A DNA stretch of 64,000 nucleotides from Arenicola marina. Lineage: Eukaryota > Annelida > Polychaeta > Arenicolidae. The translations under genes were made by a program, and so were the position numbers. The DNA is taken from contig OZ025255.1 of assembly GCA_964019135.1 (NCBI GenBank), positions 6,944,001-7,008,000 of the forward strand, written 5' to 3'. Of the stretch, positions 1 through 12,299 are shown in pieces (position 1 is the first letter of the stretch; each line of letters opens with the position of its first letter). Below the pieces are notes generated by a model. It made no database searches. It was not told the origin of the DNA and was given only the letters and a program-made list of their open reading frames with translations.

Positions 1-635
1 CACCTTGTATTGTTTCCCTGGTTATAAATAGGTATTTCATTAACAAATTGAGATATATTTTGATAAAATAGTCACTTAACCAGAGCTTAGTTTCTACAAT
101 GGATATCCCAAAGGCAATCAGTGACTGATGTTCTTACTTCTCTTGTGGATGTCTTATGTAGTGAGTAAACAGCGAGTTTACTCATGTTTATAGCAGCCTT
201 GAGGAACTGTATATCTATACCTGGAGAATGGAAAAACCATCAGAACATAAGCATGCATATTGCCCGTAACCGTGAGAAGGCGTAAGCCAAAAACAGAGTT
301 GGCCAGATTTAGGCCAATACATCTCACAATATAGGACCGGTCACAATGTGCGGCTGTTAAAGCCATACAATCAGGACAGCTGGTGCGCGTTCACGAAAGT
401 ATTCCGTGATAACACGAAGCGTCTGACTTCGTTCGTCACCTGAAGTTTATTTTATCGGCGAAAGTTGTTGGATCCGATGTGTGTTTGATGTTGGTTTACT
501 GGTTTTGTCTTGACAAAGCTTGATTCGTTCTAAAAGACTTGGCACCGTGGGCTTGAAACGATTAGATGGTAGAAAGACATAGGCAAGTCATAACTGGTGA
601 CACATTTACATCGATTACATGACATTAATACCCAC
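1..635. other. Region 3' of METTL5 exon 3, no gene seen
   Basis: This is METTL5 intron or downstream DNA on the minus strand. I searched it for the rest of the methyltransferase domain and did not find a convincing next exon, so the remaining coding exons should lie left of the window. The one short open frame has no recognisable motif. Confidence 0.4.
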
Positions 636-2262
<1,627 letters not shown>

Positions 2263-2269
2263 AACACAA

Positions 2270-2412
2270 ATTTTCGGGTCCAGGTAGTCTGCCTCGCCTC
2301 TCCCCTTTTCGGGTCCAGGTAGTCTGCCTCGCCTCTCCCCTTTTCGGGTCCAGGTAGTCTGCCTCGCCTCTCCCCTTTTCGGGTCCAGGTAGTCTGCCTC
2401 GCCTCTCCCCTT
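2270..2412. repeat. 36-bp minisatellite, about 4 copies
   Basis: Four nearly identical units, each containing TTTTCGGGTCCAGGTAGTCT followed by a pyrimidine-rich half. Because 36 is a multiple of three, open frames of 60-73 codons cross it. They are by-products and not genes. Confidence 0.95.
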
Positions 2413-2450
2413 TTTTTGAGAGAGATGAAGTCATTTCTCAATGCGAATTA

Positions 2451-3171
2451 CCGTAAACTGCCTATTTGAAGCTGCGGCTTATATTAGGAAGTTGAAGGTT
2501 CCACTTTCCAGGGTTTGAGTCGCGAGTCAGTGTGCGGCTTCAAGTGAGCGTGGCGAGACAAGCAGGGTGTGCAGGGGTAATATCACTGGTGTTGCCAAAA
2601 TAATTTATTGCATCATAACGCCATACAAGTTAACAAGTTGGGAGATAATTCAAGTTGGAAGCTGCATATCGTAAGATTTTCCCAGGCATTGTGTTACTGT
2701 GGCAATCAAGACTGACAAGGAGCTACTTACGGTTGTGTTATTTATTACTACTGCCACGTGACTTCACCCACAACTATTGTAGACCAATGATCAGAGGTCA
2801 GGTTTTAGGGAGTTTAAACTGATACGGCAGCCGTCTGCCTCGCACCAAATGCAATAAGTTAATTGTACCTGACAGATACTGGGTAGGTACAACAGTGATT
2901 CATAAACATGCAGTAAGAGCCAGGAGAGCCAGCCACTGGTGTGGCACTTGATAAGAGCTATGATCAGAGAGGAAGAGTTGAATGTTGTTAGTGGTCATGA
3001 CTGCTTGTATAAACAATGAATTGGTTTCATTGGCGGGATGGGATTAAGCAGGGATACAGAGGGGGTGGGGTGGGGGGGGGGGGTCGAAAGACCAAAGTCT
3101 GGGTGCGGCTTATAATATGTAGTTTTCCGAGGCTTCTAATATGTATGCGGCTTTAAATAGGCAGTTTACAG
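2451..3171. mobile_element. Non-autonomous DNA transposon with TA duplication (721 bp)
   Basis: The ends are inverted repeats: CCGTAAACTGCCTATTTGAA at the left and, read from the right end on the other strand, CTGTAAACTGCCTATTTAAA. The similarity continues into GCGGCTTATA-like sequence. A TA dinucleotide flanks each side (2449-2450 and 3172-3173), as expected for Tc1/mariner/pogo-type insertion. The interior has a G-run near 3061-3082 and no transposase, so it is a MITE-like derivative. Assignment to the pogo/Tigger branch is a guess from the end sequence. Confidence 0.75.
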
Positions 3172-3200
3172 TAGATGCCATCTTAGATGATAAACCCACC

Positions 3201-3385
3201 AATTTTTTTGTGCACCTCCTTTTTATGGTTATACATGTTAAATTGCTGCCAGGGCACAACATTTCAAGTGAACCCTCCACCACCCCAGCCTACACATGAT
3301 TTTCTGCCAATTTTTGTGTGCACCTCCTTTTTACAGTTAAATTGCTGCCAGGGCATAACATTTCAAGTAAACCCTCTACCACCCC
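3201..3385. repeat. Direct duplication of about 80 bp
   Basis: Two diverged copies, 3201-3286 and 3309-3385. Both contain GTGCACCTCCTTTTTA, then TTAAATTGCTGCCAGGGCA, then an ACATTTCAAGT...CCACCCC end. Two poly-G runs follow at about 3430-3490. The plus-strand open frame across them (3187-3681) has no recognisable motif. Confidence 0.8.
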
Positions 3386-4137
3386 TACTACAAGTGTATG
3401 GTCTGTCTGTGACACAACACTCTCGATCCTGGGGGGGGGGGGGGGGGGTACTTAATACATTGCTGGGTTTGGGGAAGGGGGGGGGGGGCTTTTATTGCTT
3501 AAGGTTTATAGATCTAGTGGCCTGTCAGATTTTACTACCCCTTACCATTTCTGACTGTTTCCTATATTTCAGTCTACTGTCTTTTAATATTGCTTGCCTG
3601 TCTGCCACAGCACTAATTTTCCATTACTTGCATGAGATGTTACTCATTTATAAGTACAATGAAGGAACAGACCAACTATAGCACATACATGCTCAAGCCT
3701 GCCTCACACTTTTTCAATCATGGTGGGGGGTTGTAAAGTCCCAGTTCGCCAAATTCAGCAGCTCACAAAACATCTACCAAAAGCAAAACAAACCTACTGC
3801 AGTATTTTTGAAATGGCGGTGAGTGGCACAAGGTTTGTTTTGGTGGATGTTTTGTGGGCTGATGAATTCGCCAATAGCACTTGGGGCCTTCAATCTTTGT
3901 GGCCGCCACATATATGTATCCTGGACATTCATAAATGTATCCTGGACATGAATATATATAGATCTATGTGACATATATGTGGCGTCTTTATCACATTTTT
4001 GTGAAATCCAAAAATCTTTGTCCCCCCCCCCCCCCACCCCTGCTTTGGGGAATCCTGCTCGGGAATCCATGGCCCTCCGGTCCGCCCTGGGGCCGGTGGG
4101 GCATGTTACAGGGCTAGGCTAAGGTTAGGCTAGCAGT

Positions 4138-4317
4138 AGCCTGAAAAGACGTTACTCAGCTTACGGCAAGTCGTCTCATTGCCAACTGTCTTACGACAGT
4201 AACGTCTTGTTTTCAGGCTAGGCTAGCAGTAGCCTGAATGTTCAGACGTTACAGTCTTGACACTTGTTCTTGTGACTAGAACAAGTGTCAAGACTGTAAC
4301 GTCTGAACATTCAGGCT
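4138..4317. repeat. Two tandem fold-back hairpins sharing the same ends
   Basis: Hairpin 2 is a perfect inverted repeat: arm 4231-4270, 7-base loop 4271-4277 (TGTGACT), arm 4278-4317, 40 bp each. Hairpin 1 (4138-4222) has shorter arms with a 3-base indel and a longer, differently folded middle. Both begin AGCCTGAA and end TTCAGGCT, both carry GACGTTAC near the ends, and they are separated by copies of GGCTAGCAG. This looks like a duplicated palindromic mobile or satellite unit. Confidence 0.85.
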
Positions 4318-4330
4318 AGGCTAGCAGCCG

Positions 4331-4784
4331 ATGTCGGCCCAAGTATGCGAGCGATAATAGGGATGTGGTCGAAAAGTACACACAGTGAGGATATAATTCA
4401 AAAAGCTTGACATGAAAAAACCCACCAGAAATAGATCTATATTCTAACATTCCCCACTGCTTACTGTGACACACTGCAGCAGCTGGAGCAGCTGTACATC
4501 TACATATACTATGATCTAGCCATAGACTGTCATGTAGGTATGTTTACTTCCGGCGCAGTCCAAGGTAGCTGACAAGTAATCAGGCAATGTCTTTTAGCAG
4601 CTCTTTTGCCTGGCGGAGCACGATCGACCGCCGCGTACAATTTGTTGCGGGCATATCCACTAAATAATTAACACTAATTTGGAAATAGCAGCACACTGTA
4701 AATAGTGGAAAATATTGATAAACAAAGGATAATTATTATGCATCGATACTTACGGGTTGTCCCCACGTATTTCAGGAGAACCGA
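4331..4784. other. Spacer, no gene seen
   Basis: Ordinary unique-looking sequence between the fold-backs and the GC-rich array. I see no exon, RNA gene or repeat end here. Confidence 0.35.
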
Positions 4785-5735
4785 CGTCCGGGACGTGGCC
4801 TGGGGGATGTCGGCGACCCGTCCGGCACGTGGGCCCCCTGGGCCTGGGGAACGGCGACCTCCGGGACGTGGGCCCCCTGGGCCTGCGGAACGGCGATCTC
4901 CGGGGCGTGGGCCCCCTGGGCCTGGAGAACGGCGACCTCCGGCCGGGACGTGGGCCCCCTGGGCCTGGGGAACGGCGACCTCCGGGGCGTGGGCCCCCTG
5001 GGCCTAGGGAACGGCGACCTCCGGGACGTGGGCCCCCTGGGCCTGGGGAACGGCGATCTCCGGGGCGTGGGCCCCCTGGGCCTGGAGAACGGCGACCTCC
5101 GGCCGGGACGTGGGCCCCCTGGGCCTGGGGAACGGCGACCTCCGGGGCGTGGGCCCCCTGGGCCTGGGGAGCGGCAACCTCCGGGACGTGGGGCCCCTGG
5201 GCCTGGGGAACGGCGACCCGTCCGGGACGTGGGCCCCCTGGGCCTGGGGAACGGCGACCTCCGGGACGTGGGCCCCCTGGGCCTGGGGAGCGGCAACCTC
5301 CGGGGTGTGGGCCCCCTGGGCCTGGAGAACGGCGACCTCCGGCCGGGACGTGGGCCCCCTGGGCCTGGGGAACGGCGACCTCCGGGACGTGGGCCCCCTG
5401 GGCCTGGGGAACGGCGATCTCCGGGGCGTGGGCCCCCTGGGCCTGTGAACGGCGACCTCCGGGGCGTGGGCCCCCTGGGCCTGGGGAACGGCGATCTCCG
5501 GGACGTGGGCCCCCTGGGCCTGGGGAACGGCGATCTCCGGGGCGTGGGCCCCCTGGGCCTGGGGAACGGCGACCTCCGGGACGTGGGCCCCCTGGGCCTG
5601 GGGAACGGCGACCTCCGGGGCGTGGGCCCCCTGGGCCTGGGGAACGGCGACCTCCGGCCGGGACGTGGGCCCCCTGGGCCTGGAGAACGGCGACCTCCGG
5701 GGCGTGGGCCCCCTGGGCCTGGGGAACGCCCCTGC
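4785..5735. repeat. GC-rich 39-bp minisatellite, about 24 copies
   Basis: The unit contains GGACGTGGGCCCCCTGGGCC followed by TGGGGAACGGCGACCTCCG. A G/C swap at GGACGTG/GGGCGTG and an extra CCGG-type insertion create subtypes. Each copy holds a GGGCCC palindrome. The unit length is 13 codons and lacks stops, so all frames stay open on both strands (up to 459 codons) and give collagen-like [13 protein letters not shown] text. Poly-C tracts follow to about 5868. Confidence 0.97.
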
Positions 5736-5871
5736 GACCCCCCCCCCCCCCCACTTGGGAACCTGAACATACACTGTTCAAGTCGGCTTCTCCGAGCACC
5801 CCCCCCCCACCCGGTCGGAACCTTTCAGAGAGCAGCACCCCCCCGCCCCCCCCCCCCCCCCCCCCCCCACT

Positions 5872-5898
5872 TTGGCAAATTCCTAGATCTGCCCCTGG
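5872..5898. mobile_element. hAT-like transposon end
   Basis: The motif CAAATTCCTAGATCTGCCCC TG closes a poly-C-rich stretch. The same end, with CCTGGATCCGCC, recurs at 10782-10804 and 30723-30745. Read on the other strand it begins CAGGGGC.GAT, the style of hAT terminal repeats. The partner end and the 8-bp duplication were not found. Confidence 0.4.
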
Positions 5899-6870
5899 GC
5901 CAAGCACTGTTAAGTCGGATTTTTTAGGACAAATTTCCGGCTTTTTTGTATGTAAAATATTCTCACACGGTTTTACGCGCTTGATGCAATGAGCACGACC
6001 CGCACTGATCCGTGCATGCCAGTTTGGACTAGGTGAAATTGATGATTTACTGGTTGTGGGAAGGACAATCCGGAGCCGGCAGACGCTGGGCCCGTGCGTA
6101 GGACCAGTGTCAGTGAATCTGGACTCCACTCCCAGTCGGAATTAGTCTCCCATTTTGGCCGTCTCATCCGCCATATATCCCCGCAAAAGGCCTTTCTCAA
6201 AATGTATGCATGTCGCGCATTCCGTCGTAACGTCCTAGCGTAATGTGTTGTGGTCCCGTCGGTTTTGTCGGGCGTAAAATGTACTTTGTAATTTTAATAT
6301 ATCCTTGCCAGAGTTGGCCATATCCTTTTATATGTCCTTATTGCGAGGTTAATTGTGACTGGTGACGTGGCCTGCCTTAAAATATATCCCAGCTCTATAT
6401 AGGTCATCACCTGAGATTACGGAAACCTGAGTGAGGGGCTTCGCAGAGAACTTGTGTCTTATCCTAAAACAAAGAAATGTGGACCCTTGACCAAGGCTCT
6501 GGACGTCACATTTCTGGCTGAAATTGCTGTCAACTACTCGGATGTCTATGATGACAGAGTTGCCCAGAGATTTCATCTATGTTGGGGAGGAAGCTACAGA
6601 TCTTACAAGTGGACATGACGGGACAAAACTTTCGCTGTGCCATGCTGAAAGAAGACAACCGCTACTTCAGAAAGTATTTTGTTGGGTCACATTGATGATC
6701 AACACTTTGTACTATTAAGAATGAATTAAGGGTGCTGGTCATCTCGTCACTGGTTGTGATATTATGGAGTCATCACAAGAAGCCAATACTCGCCAGGAGG
6801 TGGTCGGACTGTTATGGAAAAAAAGAGGACAAAACATGGCACAGGTGATGAGTTACAAGGATCCCAGGTG
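5899..6870. other. Spacer, no gene recognised
   Basis: Unique-looking sequence. Short open frames on both strands (for example 6349-6576 minus and 6524-6718 plus) overlap each other and match nothing I recognise. Confidence 0.35.
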
Positions 6871-7245
6871 AAAAAATATCATGGTATTTATTGTGGTATA
6901 CCATAGTTTACCGCGATATACCATGATAAACTGATGTATACCATAGTAAGTACAGCAGTCTTGATTATCATAAATCCCAGTACCATAGTATACCATGGTT
7001 TTTACTTTGGTATACATTATTTACCTTGGTAAATATTATGGTATGTACCACATATCATAGTGATACCATGGTATATGGTACTTACTATAGTATTTACCAT
7101 AATAACTGCCGCATACCATAGTAATACCATGGTATATATTATAGTATTTACCGAAATAATTACCACATATACTGTGGTAATTACTTTGGTAATTGTAATA
7201 GTAAGTACCATATACCGTGGTACGCGATATGATGTTTTTTACACT
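6871..7245. repeat. Degenerate TACCATGGTA-type repeat block
   Basis: Irregular alternation of TACCATGGTA, TACCATAGTA, TTTACC and GGTATA, rich in short palindromes. No fixed period is obvious. A related block lies at 9340-9850, on the other side of the weak plus-strand gene. Confidence 0.7.
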
Positions 7246-7645
7246 GTAGTATTTTACTGTATTGTGGTATTCTGTGGATATGATGCTAATGCAATATGTG
7301 GCATTGTATTTCCAAAAACTAACGATTTCTTTGTGGCATATATATAGCATTAAAAGATTGATCGAAAATACCTTTTCATTAAAATAGTGCCGGTATAGTA
7401 ATGTAAATGGATACCTTACATGTTTTTGAAAAATGCGTTAGACTCAATACTTCATCGAATAAATACACAATAAAGTGGGCAAAGATTGGTAGGTTTGGAC
7501 AGATAAAACTGAAGGGTCTTTGAAGAGTATCTCTCTGGCCACACCGCGACACTGCATGGCGCCAGAGCTCGTCTATTTTTAGACCGATCCAATCTTGGCC
7601 AATCAGATGACAAGTAGCCCGCCCGCGAAATCCTGTGGTCAGTGA

Positions 7646-9140
7646 GCAGTGAGAAGTTGGATCCCGATTCACACCCATGTGCACAGTTCCTCTTGTGAAA
7701 GATTAAGTGGCGTTTGTTTTTATTATTTTGCGCCCACAAATCATTGGAGATTTGGAGAAACGACTGTGATTAGTGTCGTTGATCCAAGCGAGATATGTGA
7801 AGGGAAGGATGTGCTGGTAACATGGACTGACAAGAAGCTGTTTCCAGCACGCATCATGGCGCTGTGCGGTAAGTGAAATTATCTTTCGGTTGTTGAATTT
7901 TGTGTCCCAGGAGCTAGTAAGTCCTGGCGGGTCATACAGTTACATCTGGCGCGTCCAGACATAAACACCAATTGACCAAGGCAACTGGCCTCCGCCAAAT
8001 AATAGCTATGTTTCACATTGTATGTAATCTATATATATCTTAGGTACATATAGTATATGCTACCCCAGATCCTGCGTGGGAGGGACGTGTGAGACGTGCA
8101 CCTTGGCTTACAGCAGAGCATCCTGACAAGAAACAGCACTGTATGGCTTACACGTCACGTTCACTGGCGCGCCAGTGCTCACGGCACGCACGGACTCAAA
8201 TTGGATTACCCTCATAAAATTAGCGAAAAGCAGGGCGCAGCAGTCCGAGGTGGGGGTGGCTTTAGCGGACGGTGATGGTCATGCCCCCCATCCCCCCCAC
8301 CTATATCTCTATAGCTGTATAATATAAGTAAATACATCAAAGAGTGCAAACCTACCGGCCGCCTGTCATGAATAGGGGCTTCGCATTAAAGTTTCTCGAA
8401 GATGGGGAGGGGCGTGATTCCCTGGCCACACGTCGTCACCCCTCCTCGCCCCAAAACCTGTACACACGGGGTGCATTTTGGTCAAGACTGTAGAGCCCCG
8501 GCCGGACGTGGATGGGGGTTTACATTAAATCAGACTGACAGAGATTTGGAGGCACGGGAGCGGGGTGGGATGGTCATTCCCCCCGCCCCCTCTATCTCTG
8601 AATTTGTACATAGGCAAAGACATGAAAGAGGGCAAAAGGACCGGCCGCCTGCCTTAAATGGGGGCTTCGCATTAAAGTTGCCTGAGGATGGGGGAGGAGG
8701 TGATTCCCCAACACCCCCGTCATCACCACCCCTAGCACCAAATCCTGGGCGCCGTACATTTTGGTCCTGTATTAACTGACCCGGGCATTTTACGTGATTT
8801 GTCTGCCATTGAATAATTAAATTTCAAGTTAAGTGGATTACGTTACGTATACCGATGGTTACATGGATGGCTAAATGATATAGCACGATAATATTGTATC
8901 GATAAATATTTGTGCATGTACCATTAAGTCTTGTAATGTATATTGGTCACTATATAATTGTCTATAATGTTGGGGTTATACTGTATTTATTTCTTTTATT
9001 CCATGTTTCATTTAGACGTGACACGAAGGATGTTCATGCCGGCAAGTGAGGCTGCCGTGAAGATGACCACCCGGAACAAGTTCGGAAACGAGGATAAATT
9101 GATCAAGCAGGCTGCCAACGAGAATGTGACAAACAAGTAA
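7646..9140 (+). CDS. Possible two-exon gene, Tudor-like N-terminal domain (unrecognised family)
   Basis: Exon 1 is open from 7646 to a GTAAGT donor at 7869. Its end reads ISVVDPSEICEGKDVLVTWT, then DKKLFPARIMALC. The pattern of small beta-strand blocks, with VxVxWxDxKxFPARI at the end, resembles the Tudor-like module at the start of many invertebrate BEN-domain proteins. That assignment is inference. No ATG lies in frame upstream, so the start is either in an earlier exon or downstream of an acceptor (AAG|TGG near 7708). Exon 2, 9016-9140, follows a TTTCATTTAG acceptor and reads VTRRMFMPASEAAVKMTTRN then KFGNEDKLIKQAANENVTNK and a stop. The phases agree (1 base plus 2 bases, GAC codon), which supports joining them. 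A middle exon cannot be excluded. No BEN domain is visible. Confidence 0.4.
8215..8790. repeat. Diverged tandem duplication of about 290 bp
   Basis: Two copies share ACCGGCCGCCTG, GGGGCTTCGCATTAAAGTT, a GATGGGG run, CCCCTC...CCCCAAAACCTG or its variants, and CATTTTGGTC. The region also holds C-rich tracts. It lies in the intron of the weak plus-strand gene model. Confidence 0.7.
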
Positions 9141-9339
9141 CCGGACACCCCCCCCCCCCCCCCCCCCTTTACCCAACCTGGGTCTCCGGAGTAAATCCAT
9201 CCATAATTGCATTTCATCGTTATTTGTAGTTGAATAGTTGTAATTGATAAAGCTAATGTAAACTGAAACATCGTGTTTGAGTTTTTTTCCCCATAACATG
9301 ACAATCGAATGACAGCCGCCCGTAGTCGTAGAATTATGT

Positions 9340-9850
9340 CAATTTATGCCATCATATATTGAGGTATAACTCTACCTGTTCGACTGGCGAATATCATCAT
9401 TTATCGTGATGTATCATAATCATGGTATATCAAGGTAAATACCCTGGTATTGCAAGGTAAATACCCTGGTATTTCAAGGTAAATACCCTGGTGTTTCAAG
9501 GTAAATACCCTGGTATTTCTAGGTAAATACCCTGGTATTTCAAGGTAAATACCCTGGTATTTCCAGGTAAATACCCTAGTTTATGCGGTAAATACTCTAG
9601 TTTACTGCGGTAAATACCACAATTTACCACAATAATATACCATGGTATATCAAGGTAAATACCCTGGTTTACCATGGTAAATACCCCGGTTTACTGTGGT
9701 AAATACCACAAATTACCATGCTATCTCAAGGTAAAATTCAGGTTTACTGTGGTAAATACCACAAATTTCCATAGTATTTTGATGTAAATACCTTGAAATT
9801 TCCGCGAAAATACCATAGTATTTATACCATGGTAAATATCATGGTAATTG
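9340..9850. repeat. GGTAAATACC minisatellite, 22-bp core
   Basis: At 9430-9600 a regular 22-bp unit, GGTAAATACCCTGGTATTTC plus two bases, is repeated about 8 times. It decays rightward into GGTAAATACCACAATTTACC-like palindromic variants. It belongs with the block at 6871-7245. Confidence 0.85.
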
Positions 9851-10019
9851 CTGGCCTTATGCATATTATCGTTCAAGCTTTAATGATATAATAATGGCTG
9901 TGATGCTCTGTGCGCTGCTGCTTATGATTGAAATAAAAAATGAAATTTTACTTTCGGGCATTTATATTACCCCAATAAGACGATGTAGAATAGCCCTAAT
10001 CCGAGCTACTTGCATATAC

Positions 10020-10225
10020 TGCTGGCGAGCCGCAATCGGGCCAGCGCTGGTCGCTTGCCGGCTCAGTACCGGCCCGTTATCGGCCCGTTATCGACCGATA
10101 CCGGCGTGCCGGCATCGGCCCATTACTGTGCCGCTGTACACGGTTTTACTGGCCCCATAAACCGGGTGCCAGCATCGGGCCGGCACCAGCAGTATGGGCA
10201 GCCTGTATCAGGCCAGTACTGGTCC
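10020..10225. repeat. GGCCCGTTATCGG-type palindromic repeat block
   Basis: Short words such as CCGGCCCGTTATCGGCCC, GGGCCAGCGCTGG and GGCCAGTACTGG recur with local dyad symmetry. Open frames across it are overlapping in three phases and are not credible genes. Confidence 0.5.
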
Positions 10226-10299
10226 GATTCCGTCTTGTTTGTTGGGTTACCACAACTCTGTTGTGAGTCCGAAGACAAAGTTCTACAGGAGCAGCTGAA

Positions 10300-11470
10300 G
10301 ACGTGCGCAAAAACCGCCAAGTATACATAAAAGACAGCACCGAATGACCTTCTACAGATTATAAATGAATTTATGCAAGACGAAATCGTTTCCGCTAGGT
10401 AGGTGACTTTTACCGCCAAAATGAGCTCGGGCAGAGTAGTTTTGCGCCGCTGTATGACCGCCCAAATTCCAGAGCACCCCCCCCCCCCCCACCCCCCCGG
10501 GCTTTATCTATCAGTGCATTTTTCGATTCTATTCAATCTCGCGTCATACGAGTCGCCTTGGGTGTAAATCATTGAAACGTTCTGTAGCTAGGTCCGAGAC
10601 ATGAAAAGTGCAATAAAATTATAAACCTGTCTATTCTGTATTGTTTTTCTCAATAAATCATTCAAAACGCTTCCACTGTCCACAACTGATAGCCCCTATT
10701 TAAAAGTGGGTGGGAGTGGGGGAATAGTACACCACATGTATTTCCTCTCATTGTTTCTGGAATCTGGCGCCCCCTCTTTCACAAATTCCTGGATCCGCCA
10801 CTGCAGAGTTTAACCTTATGATGCCACGCCACTCCGCGCGTTCGATTGGTACCTGTTCTAGTTCTGGACCTACCAGAACTTACTCATCCCTCGAAGCAGA
10901 ACAGTAAACAAGAACACACAAAGAACAAGAACAAACCGGGCCTATAGGGTATCGCGCAGATGAGCCTTGCAAGCAAAAAGAGCCGGGTTTAAAGTTGAGC
11001 CACTTCAGCGCCCAAATGTTTTATGGATTTACATTGTAATTAAAATAGTTTTTAACATCTGCTAATCAGGGGAAAAAGAACAACAGGACGGCGAGGGGGT
11101 GGGCGGTCGCGAGCGGTGACAGTGGGCGCGGTGCGAGTGTGCGTCTGGGGGCGGGCGGGTTCAAGCTGGGGTGGTGGGATTATTGAGTTGCCTGGATGCT
11201 ATGAAACTAATGTGCATGGTATGGATGTAGAAAGTAGAAATGTAGACCGAAACAGATTAAACGGGCAGCTTGGTTTTAGCTGTCGGTCGAGTGAGATCGT
11301 TGCGTGTTAAATCCTGCCCTGCGGGTGAACTTAGATGCGAAACTGAAGACCAAATCTGACACTGGTGCCAGTACAGGGCTCGGGGGTTGGGGTGGGGTGG
11401 GGGGACGTATAACTAAACTAAGCTAAACGTAATTTACATATCATGAGACTATTGCCAGTTGATTTTAGTG
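10300..11470. other. Spacer with a hAT-like end, no gene seen
   Basis: It contains a poly-C run (about 10478-10500), the AAATTCCTGGATCCGCCACTG end at 10782-10804 and otherwise unique sequence. I see no credible exon. Confidence 0.35.
10782..10804. mobile_element. hAT-like transposon end
   Basis: CAAATTCCTGGATCCGCCAC TG follows a GGCGCCCCCTC stretch. It differs at one base from the end at 30723-30745. The partner end was not found. Confidence 0.4.
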
Positions 11471-11488
11471 ATATATATATATATATAT
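11471..11488. repeat. (AT)n microsatellite
   Basis: Nine AT dinucleotides in a row. Confidence 0.9.
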
Positions 11489-11879
11489 TTTAAATTTAAA
11501 TATCATGTCTTTTCTGAGGTTCCCCTGCAAGGGATGCCATCAAGCATGGTCACCTGTAACAAAGAAAAACATATATGCTCACATACAAAGAAACTTACAT
11601 ACAAAGAAACTGAAGTAAATAAAATACTAAATTAAAGATATATATGTATGTGACTTTTGACTTGTGATTGTGACAGTTATCAACATGTGAAAGGGATATT
11701 AAAATCTATTGGATACCACAATATAGTTCCAAAATAAATTTACTGCCAGTTTGCATGGATAACCGCGATACATTCTGAAGCAAGGTAACTTTGTCGATGC
11801 TGAACCTTTTATGCGATATTCATTATATAACAAAATACATTTATTACTCATAATACTTATAACTGTATAGATACTTACT

Positions 11880-12290
11880 TATAGATAGATGGATAGTTTA
11901 TTGGTAACTTTGATCAGGCACCAGGCCCCTCGTACAAATACAGAACACAAAAATACCATGCAACCGACTAGAACAAACTTAGTTAATTAGAGAGAATTTG
12001 GCTAAACTTTTTTCATACATGGTGAATGCTTTTTGTATAAACCTTGCTAAGGAGATTAAACATGTTTTTTCCTCGGAAGTCATAATACATAAAAAAAACT
12101 CCTAATATCATATGTCGTTAAATATCTTGTAGGAAAATAATTATTGCGGAGATTGTCATACAATGGGCATTTCATTAAAATATGGAACTCGTCAAGAGAA
12201 GAAATAGTTTCATGTTGTAGGCAATATTTACAGATAGAGTTTTCTCCCCTACAGTACGAACTTGTCCATGGCACCCTACATCAGAATCTG
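11880..12290 (-). mobile_element. LINE 3' end (5'-truncated copy)
   Basis: The minus-strand frame ending at about 12080 reads ICKYCLQHETISSLDEFHIL followed by MKCPLYDNLRNNY. This is the CxxC...H...C cysteine-histidine motif found at the C terminus of many LINE ORF2 proteins, downstream of the reverse transcriptase. It is followed by a 3' UTR ending in CAATAAACTATCCATCTATC-like sequence and a short TATC-type tail near 11885. The copy lacks everything upstream. The clade is not resolved. Confidence 0.7.
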
Positions 12291-12299
12291 GCTAAGATC

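Noticed and set aside
3187-3681. 164-codon plus-strand frame
   Set aside because: It covers a diverged direct repeat and poly-G runs, with no recognisable domain.
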